64,000 bases of DNA, taken from positions 1-64,000 of the forward strand of contig JAJZFH010000045.1 in the NCBI GenBank assembly GCA_021805445.1, written 5' to 3'. Source of the DNA: Pseudomonadota bacterium. GTDB taxonomy: Bacteria > Pseudomonadota > Gammaproteobacteria > Burkholderiales > Ferrovaceae. Both the position numbers and the translations under genes were made by a program. Below the pieces are notes generated by a model. The model was not told where the DNA came from. It saw nothing but the letters and a program-made list of their open reading frames with translations, and searched no databases. Shown piece by piece: positions 43,718-56,902 of this stretch. Within the stretch, counting starts at the first letter, position 1, and each line of letters begins with the position of its first letter.

Positions 43718-43723
43718 TATAAT
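43718..43723 (+). promoter_or_regulatory. -10 element before hemL
   Basis: A perfect TATAAT, 35 bp before the hemL ATG. No good -35 is found at standard spacing (TTGAAT at 43690-43695 is 22 bp away), so an activator may be needed. Tentative. Confidence 0.4.
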
Positions 43724-43758
43724 GGCGTTTGGCCACTGACTCGGATTTTGGAATTTCC

Positions 43759-45035
43759 ATGACGACCAATCAGAAGTTATTTGAACGTGCCCAGAAATCC
43801 ATTCCCGGGGGGGTCAACTCTCCGGTGCGGGCCTTCCGTAGCGTGGGCGGTACGCCACGTTTTCTGACGCACGGGAAGGGTCCCCGCGTCTGGGATGTGG
43901 AGGGCAAGGAATATATCGATTATGTGTGTTCTTGGGGACCGCTTCTGCATGGACATGCCCATCCCTCCGTCATCCAGGCGGTGAAGGCCAGTGTCGAGCG
44001 GGGGTTGAGTTTTGGAGCCCCCACGGCTCTGGAAGTGGAGTTTGCCGAAAAACTGATACAACTCCTTCCTTCTCTGGAAATGGTTCGTCTGACCAGTTCG
44101 GGTACGGAAGCCACCATGAGTGCCATTCGTCTGGCCCGCGGGTTTACCGGTCGTAATCTCATCGTTAAATTTGAGGGGTGTTACCACGGGCATGGGGATG
44201 CCTTGCTGGTCAAGGCAGGCTCCGGGGCGTTGACCTTTGGTCAGCCCGATTCCGGAGGAATACCTGCAGAACTGGCCGCTCAAACCCTGGTTCTCGAATA
44301 TAACCATATGGGACAGTTGGAAGAATTATTCTCCGCCCGGGGCAATCAGATTGCCGCCGTCATCGTTGAACCCGTGGCAGGCAACATGAACATGGTATTG
44401 CCGCGCCCCGGGTTTCTCTCAAAATTGCGCGAATTGACCACGGTCTATGGCAGCGTCTTGATTTTTGATGAGGTGATGACGGGATTCCGGGTGGCGTTGG
44501 GCGGGGCACAGTCTCTTTACGGCATTCGTCCTGATTTGACGACTCTGGGCAAGGTGATCGGTGGCGGGATGCCCTTGGCCGCCTTTGGGGGACGGCGCGA
44601 CATCATGGAATATCTGGCCCCTCTTGGGCCGGTGTATCAGGCCGGGACCTTATCCGGCAATCCGGTGGCCGTGACGGCAGGTTTGGTGAATCTTCATCTG
44701 GCCTGCGCCGATGGACTGTATGAACGCTTGGGCGAAATGACCCGGACGCTGACGGAGGGCATTGTGGAAGTAGGTCGCAATGCAGGATATGCCCTGTCTA
44801 CCTGTTCACTGGGGGGCATGTTCGGGCTGTATTTTCGTGAAAAGTTGCCCAATACACTGACCGAGGTGATGGAATCGGACCGGTTTGCTTTTAATGCATT
44901 CTTTCAGGGGATGCTCGATGAAGGAATCTACCTTGCGCCCTCAGCCTTCGAGGCTGGTTTTGTCTCCACGGCGCATACCAGCGTGGATCTGGATCAGACG
45001 CTCAGCGCGGCAGAACGGGTGTTCAAACAACTGAG

Positions 45036-45039
<4 letters not shown>
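43759..45039 (+). CDS. hemL: Glutamate-1-semialdehyde 2,1-aminomutase
   Basis: A 426-residue PLP enzyme that makes 5-aminolevulinate in the C5 tetrapyrrole pathway. The start region [14 protein letters not shown] is highly conserved; the PLP Lys lies in [18 protein letters not shown], and [13 protein letters not shown] follows. ATG 43759 matches the family length (E. coli 426), whereas the open frame reaches back to a TTG at 43729. Its stop overlaps engB by 4 bp. Confidence 0.96.
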
Positions 45040-46692
<1,653 letters not shown>

Positions 46693-48948
46693 TCAGTTGT
46701 TTTGTGCGGCAGAGGCATAGGTATAATCGTCGATGTGGTCTGATGCGGTACTGGCTCGTCCGGTCTTGGGGTCGACGGCAACGATCTCGATACCGGGAGG
46801 CATGATGGATTCACTTTCCGGAACGGTCTTCAAGGCGGTTCCCATGTAATCCATCCAAATCGGTAAGGCCGCTTGGGCGCCCGTTTCCTGAGGCCCCAAA
46901 GAGTTCGGCTTGTCGAAGCCGACCCAGGCCACGGCGACCAAACTGGGTTGAAAACCACAGAACCAGGCATCGACGTGATCGTTGGTGGTACCGGTTTTGC
47001 CAGCCAGATCCTGGCGCCCCAGACTCAATGCCCGAGTGGCCGTGCCCATGCGAATGACATCCTTCATCATGCTGGTCATGATGAAGGCATTGCGCGGGTC
47101 GATCACCTGTTCGGCACCTTCACCGGCCAGAACGGGTTGTGTACGGCCGAGGGGTTTTCCGCTACTGTCCAGAATTTGATCGATGAAATAGGGTTTGACC
47201 CGAAATCCTCCATTGGCAAAGACCGCATAGGCTGTGGCCATTTGTAGGGGGGTGGCTTCGCCTGCACCCAGGGCCATGCTCAAATAAGCGGGTTGACGAT
47301 TGGCTTCAAATCCGAATCGCTTGACATATTCCTGGGCATAACCGGGGCCAATGGCTTGTAACACGCGAATGGCAACCATGTTTTTCGATTCGGCCAGCCC
47401 GATACGCAGGCGAATCGGACCCAAATATTCATTTTCATAGTTATGAGGTTCCCAGGCTTCGCCACCATTCTGGTTGGGATCATGGATGACGATGGGACTG
47501 TCGTCGACCAGGGTGAAAGGGGTGAATCCTTTTTCCAGAGCCGCCGAGTAGATGAATGGTTTGAAACTGGAGCCGGGTTGACGGTAGGCCTGGATGACAT
47601 GATTATATTTGGTGCGATTGAAGTCAAATCCTCCCACCAAGGCACGGATGGCTCCACTGTGCGTATCGAGAGAAACCAGGGCAGCCTCTGCTTTGGGATA
47701 CTGAACGATGATCCAACCGGATTTGTCGTTCCGCATGACGCGAATCAGGGAACCGCGCTTGATCCGACGATCGGCACTCGTTTTCGAACCCAGACTGGCG
47801 CGCACAAACGTCAAGGCACCGTCCTTGAGGATCATGGGCCCTACATTCTTTATGTAAGCGCTTACTTCCTTCTCCGAGGCTGATTCAACTACGGCAGGGT
47901 ACAACTCGTTGGTGATTTCCAGGTCCCCCAGCGAGTCTTCGAAATCGGCAATCGTGGCACCGCTGGCGGGAAGATCCAGCGTGGCTTCGGGTCCGCGATA
48001 GCCATGTCGCTGATCATAGGCCAGGACGCCATCGCGTACGGCGCGGAAAGCGGCATCCTGATCCGCCTTGAGGAGTGTGGTGATGACGCTGTAGCCGGAG
48101 GAATAAACCCCGTCTCCATAGGTTTGAACCATGTACTGACGGACCATTTCGGTGGCATAGTCAGCGCGGGTCAGGGCATTGGCATGGTAGGACGAGGCGT
48201 GCCCCGGTTTATGCAGTGCCAGGGCATAGTCGGCATCACTGAGGTACTTCAGGTCGTGCATGCGGCGTAATACATACTGTTGACGCAGCGCTGCCCGCTG
48301 TGGGTTGATGATGGGGTTGTAGCGCGAGGGGGCTTTGGGCAGTCCAGCCAGCATGGCCATTTCCGCAACGCTGAGTTGAGACAGGGGTTTGCCGTAATAC
48401 ACCACGGCGGCGGCACCAAAGCCATAAGCACGTTGCCCGAGATAGATCTGGTTGATGTACAACTCGAGGATCTGATCTTTGGTCAGGTTGCTTTCGATCT
48501 TGTAAGACAGCAGGACTTCGGATAACTTGCGTGTCAGTGTGCGTTCATTGGTCAGGAAGAAATTACGTGCCACCTGCATGGTGATGGTGCTGGCTCCTTC
48601 CTTGGCCGAGTGGGAAAACACATCCGCCAGCATGGCACGCAGAACCCCCTGGAAGTCCACGGCACCATGCTGGTAGAATCGATCATCTTCGGCAGCCAGA
48701 ATGGCGTGGCGCATGTTGAGAGGGACTTCGGTCAATTTGAGCATGGCGCGTCGTTCCTCCCCAAATTCGCCGATCAATTGGTGGTCAGCGGTGTAGACCC
48801 GTAATGGCAACTTGGGGCGATAGTCGGTGACGGCATCCAGACTGGGAAGTTTGGGGTAAAGCAAAGCCAGGGTCATGACCACGATACCCACCGCTACGGT
48901 GCCGAGAGTGACCAGAAAGATCAGGGGGTAGAGGAGAAATTTGGGCAA
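46693..48948 (-). CDS. mrcA: Penicillin-binding protein 1A
   Basis: A 751-residue bifunctional class A PBP. One N-terminal helix anchors it in the inner membrane. The GT51 glycosyltransferase domain has AAEDDRFYQHGAVDFQG with the catalytic Glu and GASTITMQVARN. An OB-like region follows, and then the transpeptidase domain with SSFK (in PGSSFKPFIYSA), SKN and KTGTT motifs. Length is somewhat below E. coli PBP1A (850). It is transcribed after aroB with a 57-bp gap; in many relatives mrcA instead diverges from pilMNOPQ-aroKB, and no pil genes are seen here. Confidence 0.95.
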   Translation of the reverse strand: MPKFLLYPLIFLVTLGTVAVGIVVMTLALLYPKLPSLDAVTDYRPKLPLRVYTADHQLIGEFGEERRAMLKLTEVPLNMRHAILAAEDDRFYQHGAVDFQGVLRAMLADVFSHSAKEGASTITMQVARNFFLTNERTLTRKLSEVLLSYKIESNLTKDQILELYINQIYLGQRAYGFGAAAVVYYGKPLSQLSVAEMAMLAGLPKAPSRYNPIINPQRAALRQQYVLRRMHDLKYLSDADYALALHKPGHASSYHANALTRADYATEMVRQYMVQTYGDGVYSSGYSVITTLLKADQDAAFRAVRDGVLAYDQRHGYRGPEATLDLPASGATIADFEDSLGDLEITNELYPAVVESASEKEVSAYIKNVGPMILKDGALTFVRASLGSKTSADRRIKRGSLIRVMRNDKSGWIIVQYPKAEAALVSLDTHSGAIRALVGGFDFNRTKYNHVIQAYRQPGSSFKPFIYSAALEKGFTPFTLVDDSPIVIHDPNQNGGEAWEPHNYENEYLGPIRLRIGLAESKNMVAIRVLQAIGPGYAQEYVKRFGFEANRQPAYLSMALGAGEATPLQMATAYAVFANGGFRVKPYFIDQILDSSGKPLGRTQPVLAGEGAEQVIDPRNAFIMTSMMKDVIRMGTATRALSLGRQDLAGKTGTTNDHVDAWFCGFQPSLVAVAWVGFDKPNSLGPQETGAQAALPIWMDYMGTALKTVPESESIMPPGIEIVAVDPKTGRASTASDHIDDYTYASAAQNN

Positions 48949-49005
48949 CGTGGCACCGTGTCGGGAGTAGGGAGGGATTATACTTGGTCTTGGGAGAAGC
49001 GTCTT

Positions 49006-50115
49006 TCAAGGTGCGATGAAACGTCCTTGTCCGGGGGTCAGGACGGCTTCCAGCAGGTCCTGGCGTGTCACGGGAGTCAGGCAGGCTTGGCCCAGAGCGT
49101 TGAGAAGTACGAAACGCAGGGAACCCGCCTCCACTTTTTTGTCTCCGGCCATGAGGTCCAGGTACCGTTGGCTCCCCAGGTTGGGCGCTTGGGTCGGCAG
49201 GCCAGCCCGTTCAAAGAGGGTCACCATGCGTTGCAGATCCTTGGGGTCAAGCCAGCCCAGCCGTTCGGACAGGTCAGCAGCCAGCAGGGAGCCGACCGCC
49301 ACGGCTTCGCCATGCAACCAGTTTCCATAGCCCAGACCCGTTTCGATGGCATGCCCGAAGGTATGGCCCAGGTTGAGCAGGGCGCGCAGCCCGGTCTGTT
49401 CCAGGGGGTCTGCAGCCACGAGCGCGGACTTGTTGCGGCAAGACGTCAGAATGGCTTGGGCCAGGATCTGGGGCTCTCGTTGCAGCAAAGCATCCAGATG
49501 AATTTCCAACCATTCCAGAAAAGGGAGATCACGGATCAGGCCATATTTGATGACCTCTGCCAAGCCCGCCAGAAATTCCCGCTGAGGCAGGGTATCGAGG
49601 GTTGTGGTGTCGGCCAACACCAAACGAGGTTGATGAAACGCGCCGATCATGTTCTTGCCCAGAGGGTGGTTGATGCCGGTTTTTCCTCCCACGGAAGAAT
49701 CGACCTGGGACAGTAGGGTCGTGGGAACTTGAATCAGTGGGACGCCGCGCAGGTAGGTGGCTGCCGCATAACCTGCCAGATCACCCACCACCCCTCCGCC
49801 CAGTGCAATGACGGTGGTTTTTCTATCCGCCCGGTGTTCCAGCAATACATCGTGAATGTGGTTGAAACTGTCACGTGTTTTGTAGGACTCTCCATCGGGC
49901 AGTATGACGGGAATGACCCGTTGTCCCTCTGTGGTGAGCGTGTGAGCGAGGCGCTCCAGATATAGGGGGGCTACGGTGGTATTGGTCACGATGGCGGAAG
50001 TATTGCCGGCCAGATGAGGAACGATGAGGTCGCTACGGCATAATAATCCGGGTCCTACCTGGATCGGGTAAGAGGGAGAGACTTCAACGAGGAGGGTGTG
50101 CAAGGACATGGGCAT
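49006..50115 (-). CDS. aroB: 3-dehydroquinate synthase
   Basis: A 369-residue NAD- and metal-dependent enzyme, second step of the shikimate pathway. The NAD loop [19 protein letters not shown], the [21 protein letters not shown] block and the metal-ligand histidines in [12 protein letters not shown] are seen. It overlaps aroK by 32 bp. ATG 50109 is an equally possible start. Confidence 0.96.
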   Translation of the reverse strand: MPMSLHTLLVEVSPSYPIQVGPGLLCRSDLIVPHLAGNTSAIVTNTTVAPLYLERLAHTLTTEGQRVIPVILPDGESYKTRDSFNHIHDVLLEHRADRKTTVIALGGGVVGDLAGYAAATYLRGVPLIQVPTTLLSQVDSSVGGKTGINHPLGKNMIGAFHQPRLVLADTTTLDTLPQREFLAGLAEVIKYGLIRDLPFLEWLEIHLDALLQREPQILAQAILTSCRNKSALVAADPLEQTGLRALLNLGHTFGHAIETGLGYGNWLHGEAVAVGSLLAADLSERLGWLDPKDLQRMVTLFERAGLPTQAPNLGSQRYLDLMAGDKKVEAGSLRFVLLNALGQACLTPVTRQDLLEAVLTPGQGRFIAP

Positions 50116-50623
50116 TCAGTTCCAGTTCCAGTTGACAGACAAGCCGTTGTGGGCTTTGTTGGGCGGTATCCACGATCAGGTGAGCGACTTCCCGATAGAG
50201 GGGGTCGCGGATTTCAAATAATTCTTGCAAGCGCGCCTTGGGGTCTCCCGTTTGCAGGAGAGGACGATGGCGATCGTGGCGAGTGCGATGCCAGAGTTGA
50301 TCCACGCTGCCGCGCAGATAAACCACGACTCCCTGCTGGCGCAGACGTTGGCGAGTCAGAGGGCTTAAAATAGCCCCTCCACCGGTGGCCAGAACGATTC
50401 CCCGGCGATGGACCAACTCGCACAAAACGGCCTCCTCACGGGCGCGGAAGCCCGATTCTCCCTCGAGTTCAAAAATGGTGCTGATGCGCACTCCCGTGCG
50501 AACTTCGATCTCATGGTCGGAATCCACGAAGGTCAGGTGCTGATGGCGGGCCAGCAAGCGACCGATGGTGGTCTTGCCCGCGCCCATCAAACCCACCAGA
50601 AAGATGTTGCACGATTTGTCCAT
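50084..50623 (-). CDS. aroK: Shikimate kinase
   Basis: A 179-residue P-loop kinase for shikimate 3-phosphate synthesis. The P-loop [11 protein letters not shown], the shikimate-binding DSDHEIE, and GGGAIL are clear. The frame extends upstream to 50707, but the ATG at 50623 fits the family N-terminus (about 10 residues before the P-loop). Its 3' end overlaps aroB by 32 bp; the gene is first in an aroK-aroB-mrcA run divergent from gltB. Confidence 0.95.
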   Translation of the reverse strand: MDKSCNIFLVGLMGAGKTTIGRLLARHQHLTFVDSDHEIEVRTGVRISTIFELEGESGFRAREEAVLCELVHRRGIVLATGGGAILSPLTRQRLRQQGVVVYLRGSVDQLWHRTRHDRHRPLLQTGDPKARLQELFEIRDPLYREVAHLIVDTAQQSPQRLVCQLELELNAHVLAHPPR

Positions 50624-50677
50624 CTCGTCATTGTAGCCCAGCTTTGGGTGTTGAAGGCGGGGGGCGCAAGTTAACGG

Positions 50678-50707
50678 TTGATTGAACGGCCCGGCTTGGG
50701 GTATCAT
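50678..50707 (+). promoter_or_regulatory. Candidate promoter of gltBD
   Basis: TTGATT at 50678-50683, 18 bp, TATCAT at 50702-50707. It lies about 93 bp before the gltB start in the 176-bp divergent gap to aroK. Each hexamer departs from consensus, which leaves room for nitrogen regulation, but no known operator is seen. Confidence 0.45.
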
Positions 50708-50799
50708 CGCAGACCCGCTTGCGCGTATCCATAACCTGCCCCAGGCTCCGGTTTGTACCTGCGGCGATCGCCCCGTCTTCTGTGTGCTGAGGTGTACCG

Positions 50800-53700
50800 T
50801 TGAACCATTCGTCCATTCCGTCCGCTCAGGGACTTTATGATCCCGTCCATGAACATGATGCCTGTGGTGTGGGTTTCGTTGCGCACATCAAGGGGCAGAA
50901 GAGTCATGCCATCGTTCGGCAGGGTCTTCAGATCCTGGAAAATCTGACCCATCGCGGAGCCACGGGCGCCGATCCTCTGGCGGGGGATGGCGCAGGTATC
51001 CTGCTTCAGATCCCTGACGCCTTTTTGCGCCGCGCGGCGGATCAACTGGGATTTGCACTGCCGGAGGCGGGACATTATGCCGTGGGTATGGTTTTTCTGC
51101 CGCAAGATCCCAGAGCGCGCGAAAGTTGTGAAGCCATTCTGGAGCGTTGTGCGCGAGAAGAAGGGGCTGAAGTTTTGGGTTGGCGTACGGTGCCCACTCA
51201 AAATCAGGGGTTGGGGGACAGCGTCAAGCGGGTAGAACCCTTCATCCGCCAGATTTTTCTGGCACGTGGTGTGACCCACGGAGACCAGACCGTATTTGAA
51301 CGAAAATTATTCGTGTTGCGCAAGCGTGCCGAACATGAAGCCGCCCAGAAGGGTTATGATCGGACCCGTTTCTACTTGCCGTCACTGTCGTCCCGTACCC
51401 TGATCTACAAGGGGATGTTACTGGCCGATCAGGTGGGGCAGTATTACACGGACCTGAGCGACGAAAGCCTGGTTTCAGCACTGGCGCTGGTGCACCAGCG
51501 TTTTTCGACCAATACTTTTCCCACTTGGGATCTGGCTCATCCTTTTCGATTCATCGCGCATAACGGGGAAATCAATACGTTGCGCGGGAATGTCAATTGG
51601 ATGGCGGCACGTCGCGGTAATCTGGCGTCTGCCCTGCTGGGCGAAGACATGGCCAAAATCTGGCCCATCATCGTGGAAGGTCAGTCGGACTCTGCCGCCT
51701 TTGACAATGCATTGGAGTTGCTGGTGGCTGGGGGCTATTCCATGGTACAGGCCATGACGCTTCTGATTCCCGAGGCCTGGGCGTGCAATCCCTTGATGGA
51801 CGGGGCACGCCGGGACTACTACGAATATCATGCAGCGCTGATGGAGCCGTGGGATGGGCCTGCCGCCGTGGCTTTTACCGATGGGCGTCAGATCGGTGCC
51901 ACCCTGGATCGCAATGGTTTGCGTCCTGCCCGCTACTTGCAGACCCGTGACGATCTGGTATTGATGGCCTCGGAAATGGGGGTATTGCCCATTCCCGAGC
52001 ATAAGATCATCAAGAAATGGCGCCTGCAACCCGGCAAGATGTTCCTGATCGATCTGGAGCAGGGGCGTATCGTCAGCGATGCCGAAATCAAGTCTGGCCT
52101 GGCCAGTCAGCATCCCTACCGTCAATGGCTGGAAGAGACTCAGATCCGTCTCGAGTCCTTGCCGACCCCTGCATCTGCCACGGAAGAAAAATCGACCGCT
52201 GCCGTTGTGCTCGATCACCAGCAAGCCTTTGGCATGACCGAGGAAGAACTCAAGTTCGTCCTGGCACCCATGGTGACCAGTGCTCAGGAGGCCGTGGGTT
52301 CCATGGGGGACGACACGCCGCTGGCAGTGTTGTCGAACCGTTCCAAGTCGCTCTACCAGTATTTTCGGCAGCTTTTTGCTCAGGTCACCAATCCGCCCAT
52401 CGATCCGATTCGTGAAGAGTTGGTCATGTCTCTGGTGTCTTTCATTGGACCACGTCCCAACTTGTTGGCGGTAGACGAAGCAGATCCCCAACCTCGTCTG
52501 GAGGTGGAGCAACCGGTCTTGCTGCCGGAAGACATGGGTTGCCTGCGCGCGATCGCCAGTCTCACGGCAGGTCGCTTCCGGGTTTCTACCTTGTCGATCT
52601 GTGCGCCCCTCCAGGAAGGGGTGACGGGACTGGCGGCCAGGTTGGAAACGCTCTGCATTCAGGCAGTAGACGCCGTTCGTTCGGGCAGTAACATCCTGAT
52701 TTTATCCGATCGTTCCGTGGGTCCGGCGCAGGTGGCGATCCCTGCTTTGCTTGCCACGGCAGCAGTGCATCATTACCTCGTGCGTGAAGGACTGCGTACG
52801 GCCACGGGTTTGGTGGTGGAGACCGGGTCTGCCCGGGAAGTCCATCACTTTGCACTGCTCGTGGGCTATGGTGCAGAGGCCGTGTATCCCTGGCTGGTTT
52901 ATGAAACCCTGGAGCAGGGCAATGGCGTGTTCCTGAATGCGGATGTCACCCCCAAGGAAATGCGCAAGCGTTTTTCCAAGGCCGTTTCCAAGGGACTGCT
53001 CAAGGTTATGTCCAAAATGGGGATTTCCACGGTTCAATCCTATTGTGGTGCCCAGATTTTTGAAGCCATCGGGTTGAGTGCTTCCTTTGTGCGGCGTTTC
53101 TTCACGGGAACGGCCTCTGTGGTTGAAGGAATCGGATTGGCCGAGGTTCTGGAAGAAAATCTGCGCCTGCATCGCATGGCGTATTCCACAGGACTGTTGT
53201 ATCAGGAGGCGCTCGATGCCGGGGGGGAGTATGCTTACCGCATCCGTGGGGAAGCCCACATGTGGACTCCGGAAAGTATCTCCAAATTGCAGCATGCGAC
53301 CCGTTCCGGAAACTATGCCACTTACCAGGAATATGCTCGGGCCATCAACGATCAGGCCGAGCGATGGATGACCTTGCGGGGTCTTTTTGAATTCAAGCAT
53401 GCGGCGCAGCCCCTTTCCCTCTCTGAGGTGGAAGCCGCAACTTCCATTGTCAAGCGTTTTGCCACGGGTGCCATGTCTCTGGGATCCATTTCTCAGGAGG
53501 CGCACAGTACTCTGGCCATTGCCATGAACCGCCTGGGGGGGAAATCCAATACCGGCGAAGGGGGGGAAGATCCCGCACGGTTCCGTCCATTGTCCAACGG
53601 GGATTCCATGCGTTCGGCCATCAAGCAGGTCGCTTCCGGGCGTTTTGGCGTGACGGCAGAGTATCTGGTCAATGCCGATGATATTCAAATCAAAATGGCA

Positions 53701-55416
53701 CAGGGCGCCAAACCTGGGGAAGGAGGCCAACTACCCGGACACAAGGTCAGCCAGTACATCGGCAAGTTGCGGCATTCCGTGCCGGGGGTGGGTCTGATTT
53801 CTCCTCCACCGCACCATGACATCTATTCCATCGAAGATCTGGCCCAACTGATCCACGATCTCAAAAACGTCAATCCTCAAGCGCGCATCAGCGTCAAACT
53901 GGTTTCCGAAGTGGGGGTCGGTACGGTGGCGGCCGGGGTTGCCAAGGCTCATGCCGATCATGTCACCATCTCGGGACATGACGGCGGAACCGGTGCATCT
54001 CCTCTGTCTTCGATCAAACATGCCGGTTCCCCGTGGGAACTGGGGCTGGCGGAAACCCAGCAGACCTTGGTTCTCAACCGTCTGCGTGGGCGCATCTGCG
54101 TGCAGGCCGATGGACAGATGAAAACCGGGCGGGATGTGGTGATCGGAGCCTTGCTGGGCGCGGACGAATTTGGTTTTGCAACGGCACCGCTGGTGGTGGA
54201 GGGATGCATCATGATGCGTAAGTGCCACCTCAATACCTGTCCGGTGGGCATTGCCACGCAGGATCCGGAGTTGACCCGACGATTCGCCGGGCAGCCCGAG
54301 CATGTGATCAATTATTTCTTCTTTGTGGCCGAGGAAGTACGCGAACTGATGGCCCAACTGGGATTCAGGACTTTCGAGGAGATGGTAGGACGGGTAGACC
54401 GTCTTGACATGCGCCGGGGGATTTCCCACTGGAAGGCTCAGGGGCTTGATTTTTCAAGAATCTTTCATAGCCCGGACATGCCTGTTCAGGTGGCTCGTTC
54501 CTGGAAGGAGCGGCAGGATCACGGCCTGGAACAGGCACTGGATCATGCCCTCATCGCCCAGTCCAAAGTCGCCATCGAGCAGGGTCAAGCGGTGGTCATC
54601 GAAACGGGCGTGCGCAACGTCAACCGTTCCGTGGGTGCCATGTTGTCTGGCGAAGTGGCGCGCCATCATGGCTTTGCCGGTTTGCCTCAGGATACGATCC
54701 TGGTGCGCGCCAAGGGAACTGCCGGGCAGAGCTTTGGGGCATTTCTGGCCCATGGGGTGACTTTTCACTTATGTGGTGAAGCCAATGATTATGTTGGCAA
54801 GGGACTGTCCGGGGGACGCATCATCATTCAACCCGCGCCCGAGTCTACTTTGTTGGCTGAAGAGAACATCATCGTGGGAAACACGGTTCTGTACGGTGCC
54901 GTTGCCGGTGAATGTTATTTCCGGGGAGTGGCAGGCGAACGCTTTGCCGTACGCAACTCCGGCGCAGTGGCCGTGGTGGAAGGAGTGGGAGATCACGGGT
55001 GCGAATACATGACGGGAGGCACGGTGGTGGTACTGGGTGAGGCTGGACGCAATTTTGCCGCAGGGATGAGCGGGGGGATTGCCTTTGTCTATGACGAGGC
55101 TGGGGATTTCGATAGGCGCTGTAATCTGGCCATGGTCGCACTCGAGGCGGTGCCCGAGGAAGAGCAAACTGCCGAGGTCAAAGGCGTTCTGGACACCCAT
55201 GGACGGGTGCGTGTCAATCACATCGAAGCACGGGATGAATATCTGTTGCGTACCCTGATTGAAAACCATGTGCGTCACACGGGCAGTACCCGAGGGCAAC
55301 AGATTCTGGATCAATGGTCGACTGCACGGTGCAAGTTCGTCAAGGTGATGCCCTTGGAGTATCGTCGTGCGCTGGCCGAAATGGCAGCGAAACAACAATC
55401 GGCACAGGTGGCCTGA
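50800..55416 (+). CDS. gltB: Glutamate synthase (NADPH) large subunit
   Basis: A 1538-residue enzyme that makes two glutamates from glutamine and 2-oxoglutarate. The N-terminal nucleophile is C22 (DACGVGF), exposed after removal of a 21-residue propeptide. Then come the amidotransferase domain, the central domain, the FMN-binding synthase barrel (with [13 protein letters not shown] and [19 protein letters not shown]), the 3Fe-4S cysteines in [13 protein letters not shown], and the C-terminal beta helix GXGXG region. The start is TTG 50800 preceded by GAGG. gltD follows after 1 bp. Confidence 0.97.
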   Translation: MNHSSIPSAQGLYDPVHEHDACGVGFVAHIKGQKSHAIVRQGLQILENLTHRGATGADPLAGDGAGILLQIPDAFLRRAADQLGFALPEAGHYAVGMVFLPQDPRARESCEAILERCAREEGAEVLGWRTVPTQNQGLGDSVKRVEPFIRQIFLARGVTHGDQTVFERKLFVLRKRAEHEAAQKGYDRTRFYLPSLSSRTLIYKGMLLADQVGQYYTDLSDESLVSALALVHQRFSTNTFPTWDLAHPFRFIAHNGEINTLRGNVNWMAARRGNLASALLGEDMAKIWPIIVEGQSDSAAFDNALELLVAGGYSMVQAMTLLIPEAWACNPLMDGARRDYYEYHAALMEPWDGPAAVAFTDGRQIGATLDRNGLRPARYLQTRDDLVLMASEMGVLPIPEHKIIKKWRLQPGKMFLIDLEQGRIVSDAEIKSGLASQHPYRQWLEETQIRLESLPTPASATEEKSTAAVVLDHQQAFGMTEEELKFVLAPMVTSAQEAVGSMGDDTPLAVLSNRSKSLYQYFRQLFAQVTNPPIDPIREELVMSLVSFIGPRPNLLAVDEADPQPRLEVEQPVLLPEDMGCLRAIASLTAGRFRVSTLSICAPLQEGVTGLAARLETLCIQAVDAVRSGSNILILSDRSVGPAQVAIPALLATAAVHHYLVREGLRTATGLVVETGSAREVHHFALLVGYGAEAVYPWLVYETLEQGNGVFLNADVTPKEMRKRFSKAVSKGLLKVMSKMGISTVQSYCGAQIFEAIGLSASFVRRFFTGTASVVEGIGLAEVLEENLRLHRMAYSTGLLYQEALDAGGEYAYRIRGEAHMWTPESISKLQHATRSGNYATYQEYARAINDQAERWMTLRGLFEFKHAAQPLSLSEVEAATSIVKRFATGAMSLGSISQEAHSTLAIAMNRLGGKSNTGEGGEDPARFRPLSNGDSMRSAIKQVASGRFGVTAEYLVNADDIQIKMAQGAKPGEGGQLPGHKVSQYIGKLRHSVPGVGLISPPPHHDIYSIEDLAQLIHDLKNVNPQARISVKLVSEVGVGTVAAGVAKAHADHVTISGHDGGTGASPLSSIKHAGSPWELGLAETQQTLVLNRLRGRICVQADGQMKTGRDVVIGALLGADEFGFATAPLVVEGCIMMRKCHLNTCPVGIATQDPELTRRFAGQPEHVINYFFFVAEEVRELMAQLGFRTFEEMVGRVDRLDMRRGISHWKAQGLDFSRIFHSPDMPVQVARSWKERQDHGLEQALDHALIAQSKVAIEQGQAVVIETGVRNVNRSVGAMLSGEVARHHGFAGLPQDTILVRAKGTAGQSFGAFLAHGVTFHLCGEANDYVGKGLSGGRIIIQPAPESTLLAEENIIVGNTVLYGAVAGECYFRGVAGERFAVRNSGAVAVVEGVGDHGCEYMTGGTVVVLGEAGRNFAAGMSGGIAFVYDEAGDFDRRCNLAMVALEAVPEEEQTAEVKGVLDTHGRVRVNHIEARDEYLLRTLIENHVRHTGSTRGQQILDQWSTARCKFVKVMPLEYRRALAEMAAKQQSAQVA

Positions 55417-55417
55417 C

Positions 55418-56854
55418 ATGGGAAAGATTACGGGGTTCATGGAAATCGAACGGCAGGAACCCTCTGCCGAAATGCCACAGAAACGGGTGGGACACTACCG
55501 CGAATTTATCATCGATCTGCCTCTGGAGAGCGTCAGCCAGCAAGGAGCACGGTGCATGGATTGCGGAATTCCCTTCTGTCAGACGGGATGTCCAGTCAAT
55601 AATGTCATTCCCGACTGGAATGATCTGGTTTACCGTGGTCAGTGGCGTGAGGGATTGGACAACCTCCATTCCACCAACAATTTTCCGGAATTTACGGGTC
55701 GAGTCTGTCCTGCACCCTGTGAATCGGCTTGTGTGCTCAACATCAATACTGCGCCGGTAACCATCAAGAACATCGAACGTGTCCTGGTGGATCGGGGTTG
55801 GGAAGAAGGCTGGATTACTCCGAAAATTTCTTCGCAGAAGACGGGAAAGCGGGTGGCCGTGGTGGGTTCCGGGCCTTCCGGATTGGCTGCGGCACAGCAG
55901 TTGGCACGGGCGGGACATGACGTGGTGGTGTTCGAAAAAAATGATCGGATCGGGGGACTGTTGCGTTACGGTATCCCGGACTTTAAATTGGAAAAGCCCC
56001 TGATCGATCGTCGACTCGATCAGATGCGGGCGGAAGGGGTGGAATTCCGTACGGGTGTGCATGTGGGCGTGACACTGTCCGCCTCGCATTTGCAGGAGAC
56101 GTTTGATGCGGTCCTGCTCACTGGGGGATCGGAACATCCCCGTGATTTGCCCGTGCCGGGACGGGAATTGAAGGGAGTTCATTTCGCCATGGAATTTCTG
56201 CCTCAACAGAATCGACGCAATGCCGGAGATACGGTGGAAAATGGCCTTTTGGCTACGGGCAAGCATGTGGTGGTGATTGGCGGAGGCGATACGGGTTCCG
56301 ATTGCGTGGGGACATCGATTCGCCAAGGTGCTCTTTCCGTCACACAGTTTGAAGTCATGCCGCGCCCTCCGGAACAGGAGGACAAACCTTTGGTATGGCC
56401 CCAATACCCCCTCAAGTTCCGTACTTCTACCTCCCAAGCGGAAGGGGGTACCCGTGACTGGAGTATTTCGACCCAGGCGTTTACAGGAGTCGAGGGGCAA
56501 GTGACACAGTTGCGCGCTGTGCGCCTGGAGTGGAAGGCGGATGAAAGGGGGCAGACGAAACCTCGGGAAATTCCGGGCACTGCTTTTGACATTCCGACAG
56601 ATCTGGTCCTGCTGGCCATGGGTTACCTGCATCCGGTGCAGACCGGGTTGTTGGAACAGTTAGGGGTGGCAAAGGATGACCGGGGCAATGTGCAGGCCAA
56701 TGTCATGGACTATCAAACTTCGGTGTCCAAAGTATTTGCTGCCGGGGACATGCGACGTGGGCAGTCTCTGGTGGTCTGGGCCATTCGGGAAGGTCGTCAA
56801 GCGGCACGAGCCATCGATGAGTTCCTGATGGGGCAGTCTGATCTTCCCCGCTGA
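55418..56854 (+). CDS. gltD: Glutamate synthase (NADPH) small subunit
   Basis: A 478-residue flavoprotein that passes NADPH electrons to GltB. Two N-terminal 4Fe-4S clusters are indicated by [17 protein letters not shown] and later CPAPCESAC. The FAD loop [20 protein letters not shown] and the NADPH loop [12 protein letters not shown] follow, and [20 protein letters not shown] closes the FAD domain. ATG 55418 sits 1 bp past the gltB stop and matches the family start (MGKITGF). Confidence 0.96.
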   Translation: MGKITGFMEIERQEPSAEMPQKRVGHYREFIIDLPLESVSQQGARCMDCGIPFCQTGCPVNNVIPDWNDLVYRGQWREGLDNLHSTNNFPEFTGRVCPAPCESACVLNINTAPVTIKNIERVLVDRGWEEGWITPKISSQKTGKRVAVVGSGPSGLAAAQQLARAGHDVVVFEKNDRIGGLLRYGIPDFKLEKPLIDRRLDQMRAEGVEFRTGVHVGVTLSASHLQETFDAVLLTGGSEHPRDLPVPGRELKGVHFAMEFLPQQNRRNAGDTVENGLLATGKHVVVIGGGDTGSDCVGTSIRQGALSVTQFEVMPRPPEQEDKPLVWPQYPLKFRTSTSQAEGGTRDWSISTQAFTGVEGQVTQLRAVRLEWKADERGQTKPREIPGTAFDIPTDLVLLAMGYLHPVQTGLLEQLGVAKDDRGNVQANVMDYQTSVSKVFAAGDMRRGQSLVVWAIREGRQAARAIDEFLMGQSDLPR

Positions 56855-56902
56855 TTTTTCATGATTGACCCGCCGAAGTGACGGCGGACTGAAGAGGTTC
56901 CT

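Noticed and set aside
49868-49885. A further parS-like CACGTG element inside aroB
   Set aside because: Only the CACGTG core and few flanking bases match; far from the TGTTNCACGTGAAACA consensus.
51475-53730. Two antisense frames of about 345 residues within gltB
   Set aside because: Covered by the conserved central and synthase regions of GltB; typical shadows.
55340-56632. A 430-codon open frame antisense to gltD
   Set aside because: Overlaps two certain genes (gltB end and gltD) in antisense; Cys/His/Arg-rich and motif-free.
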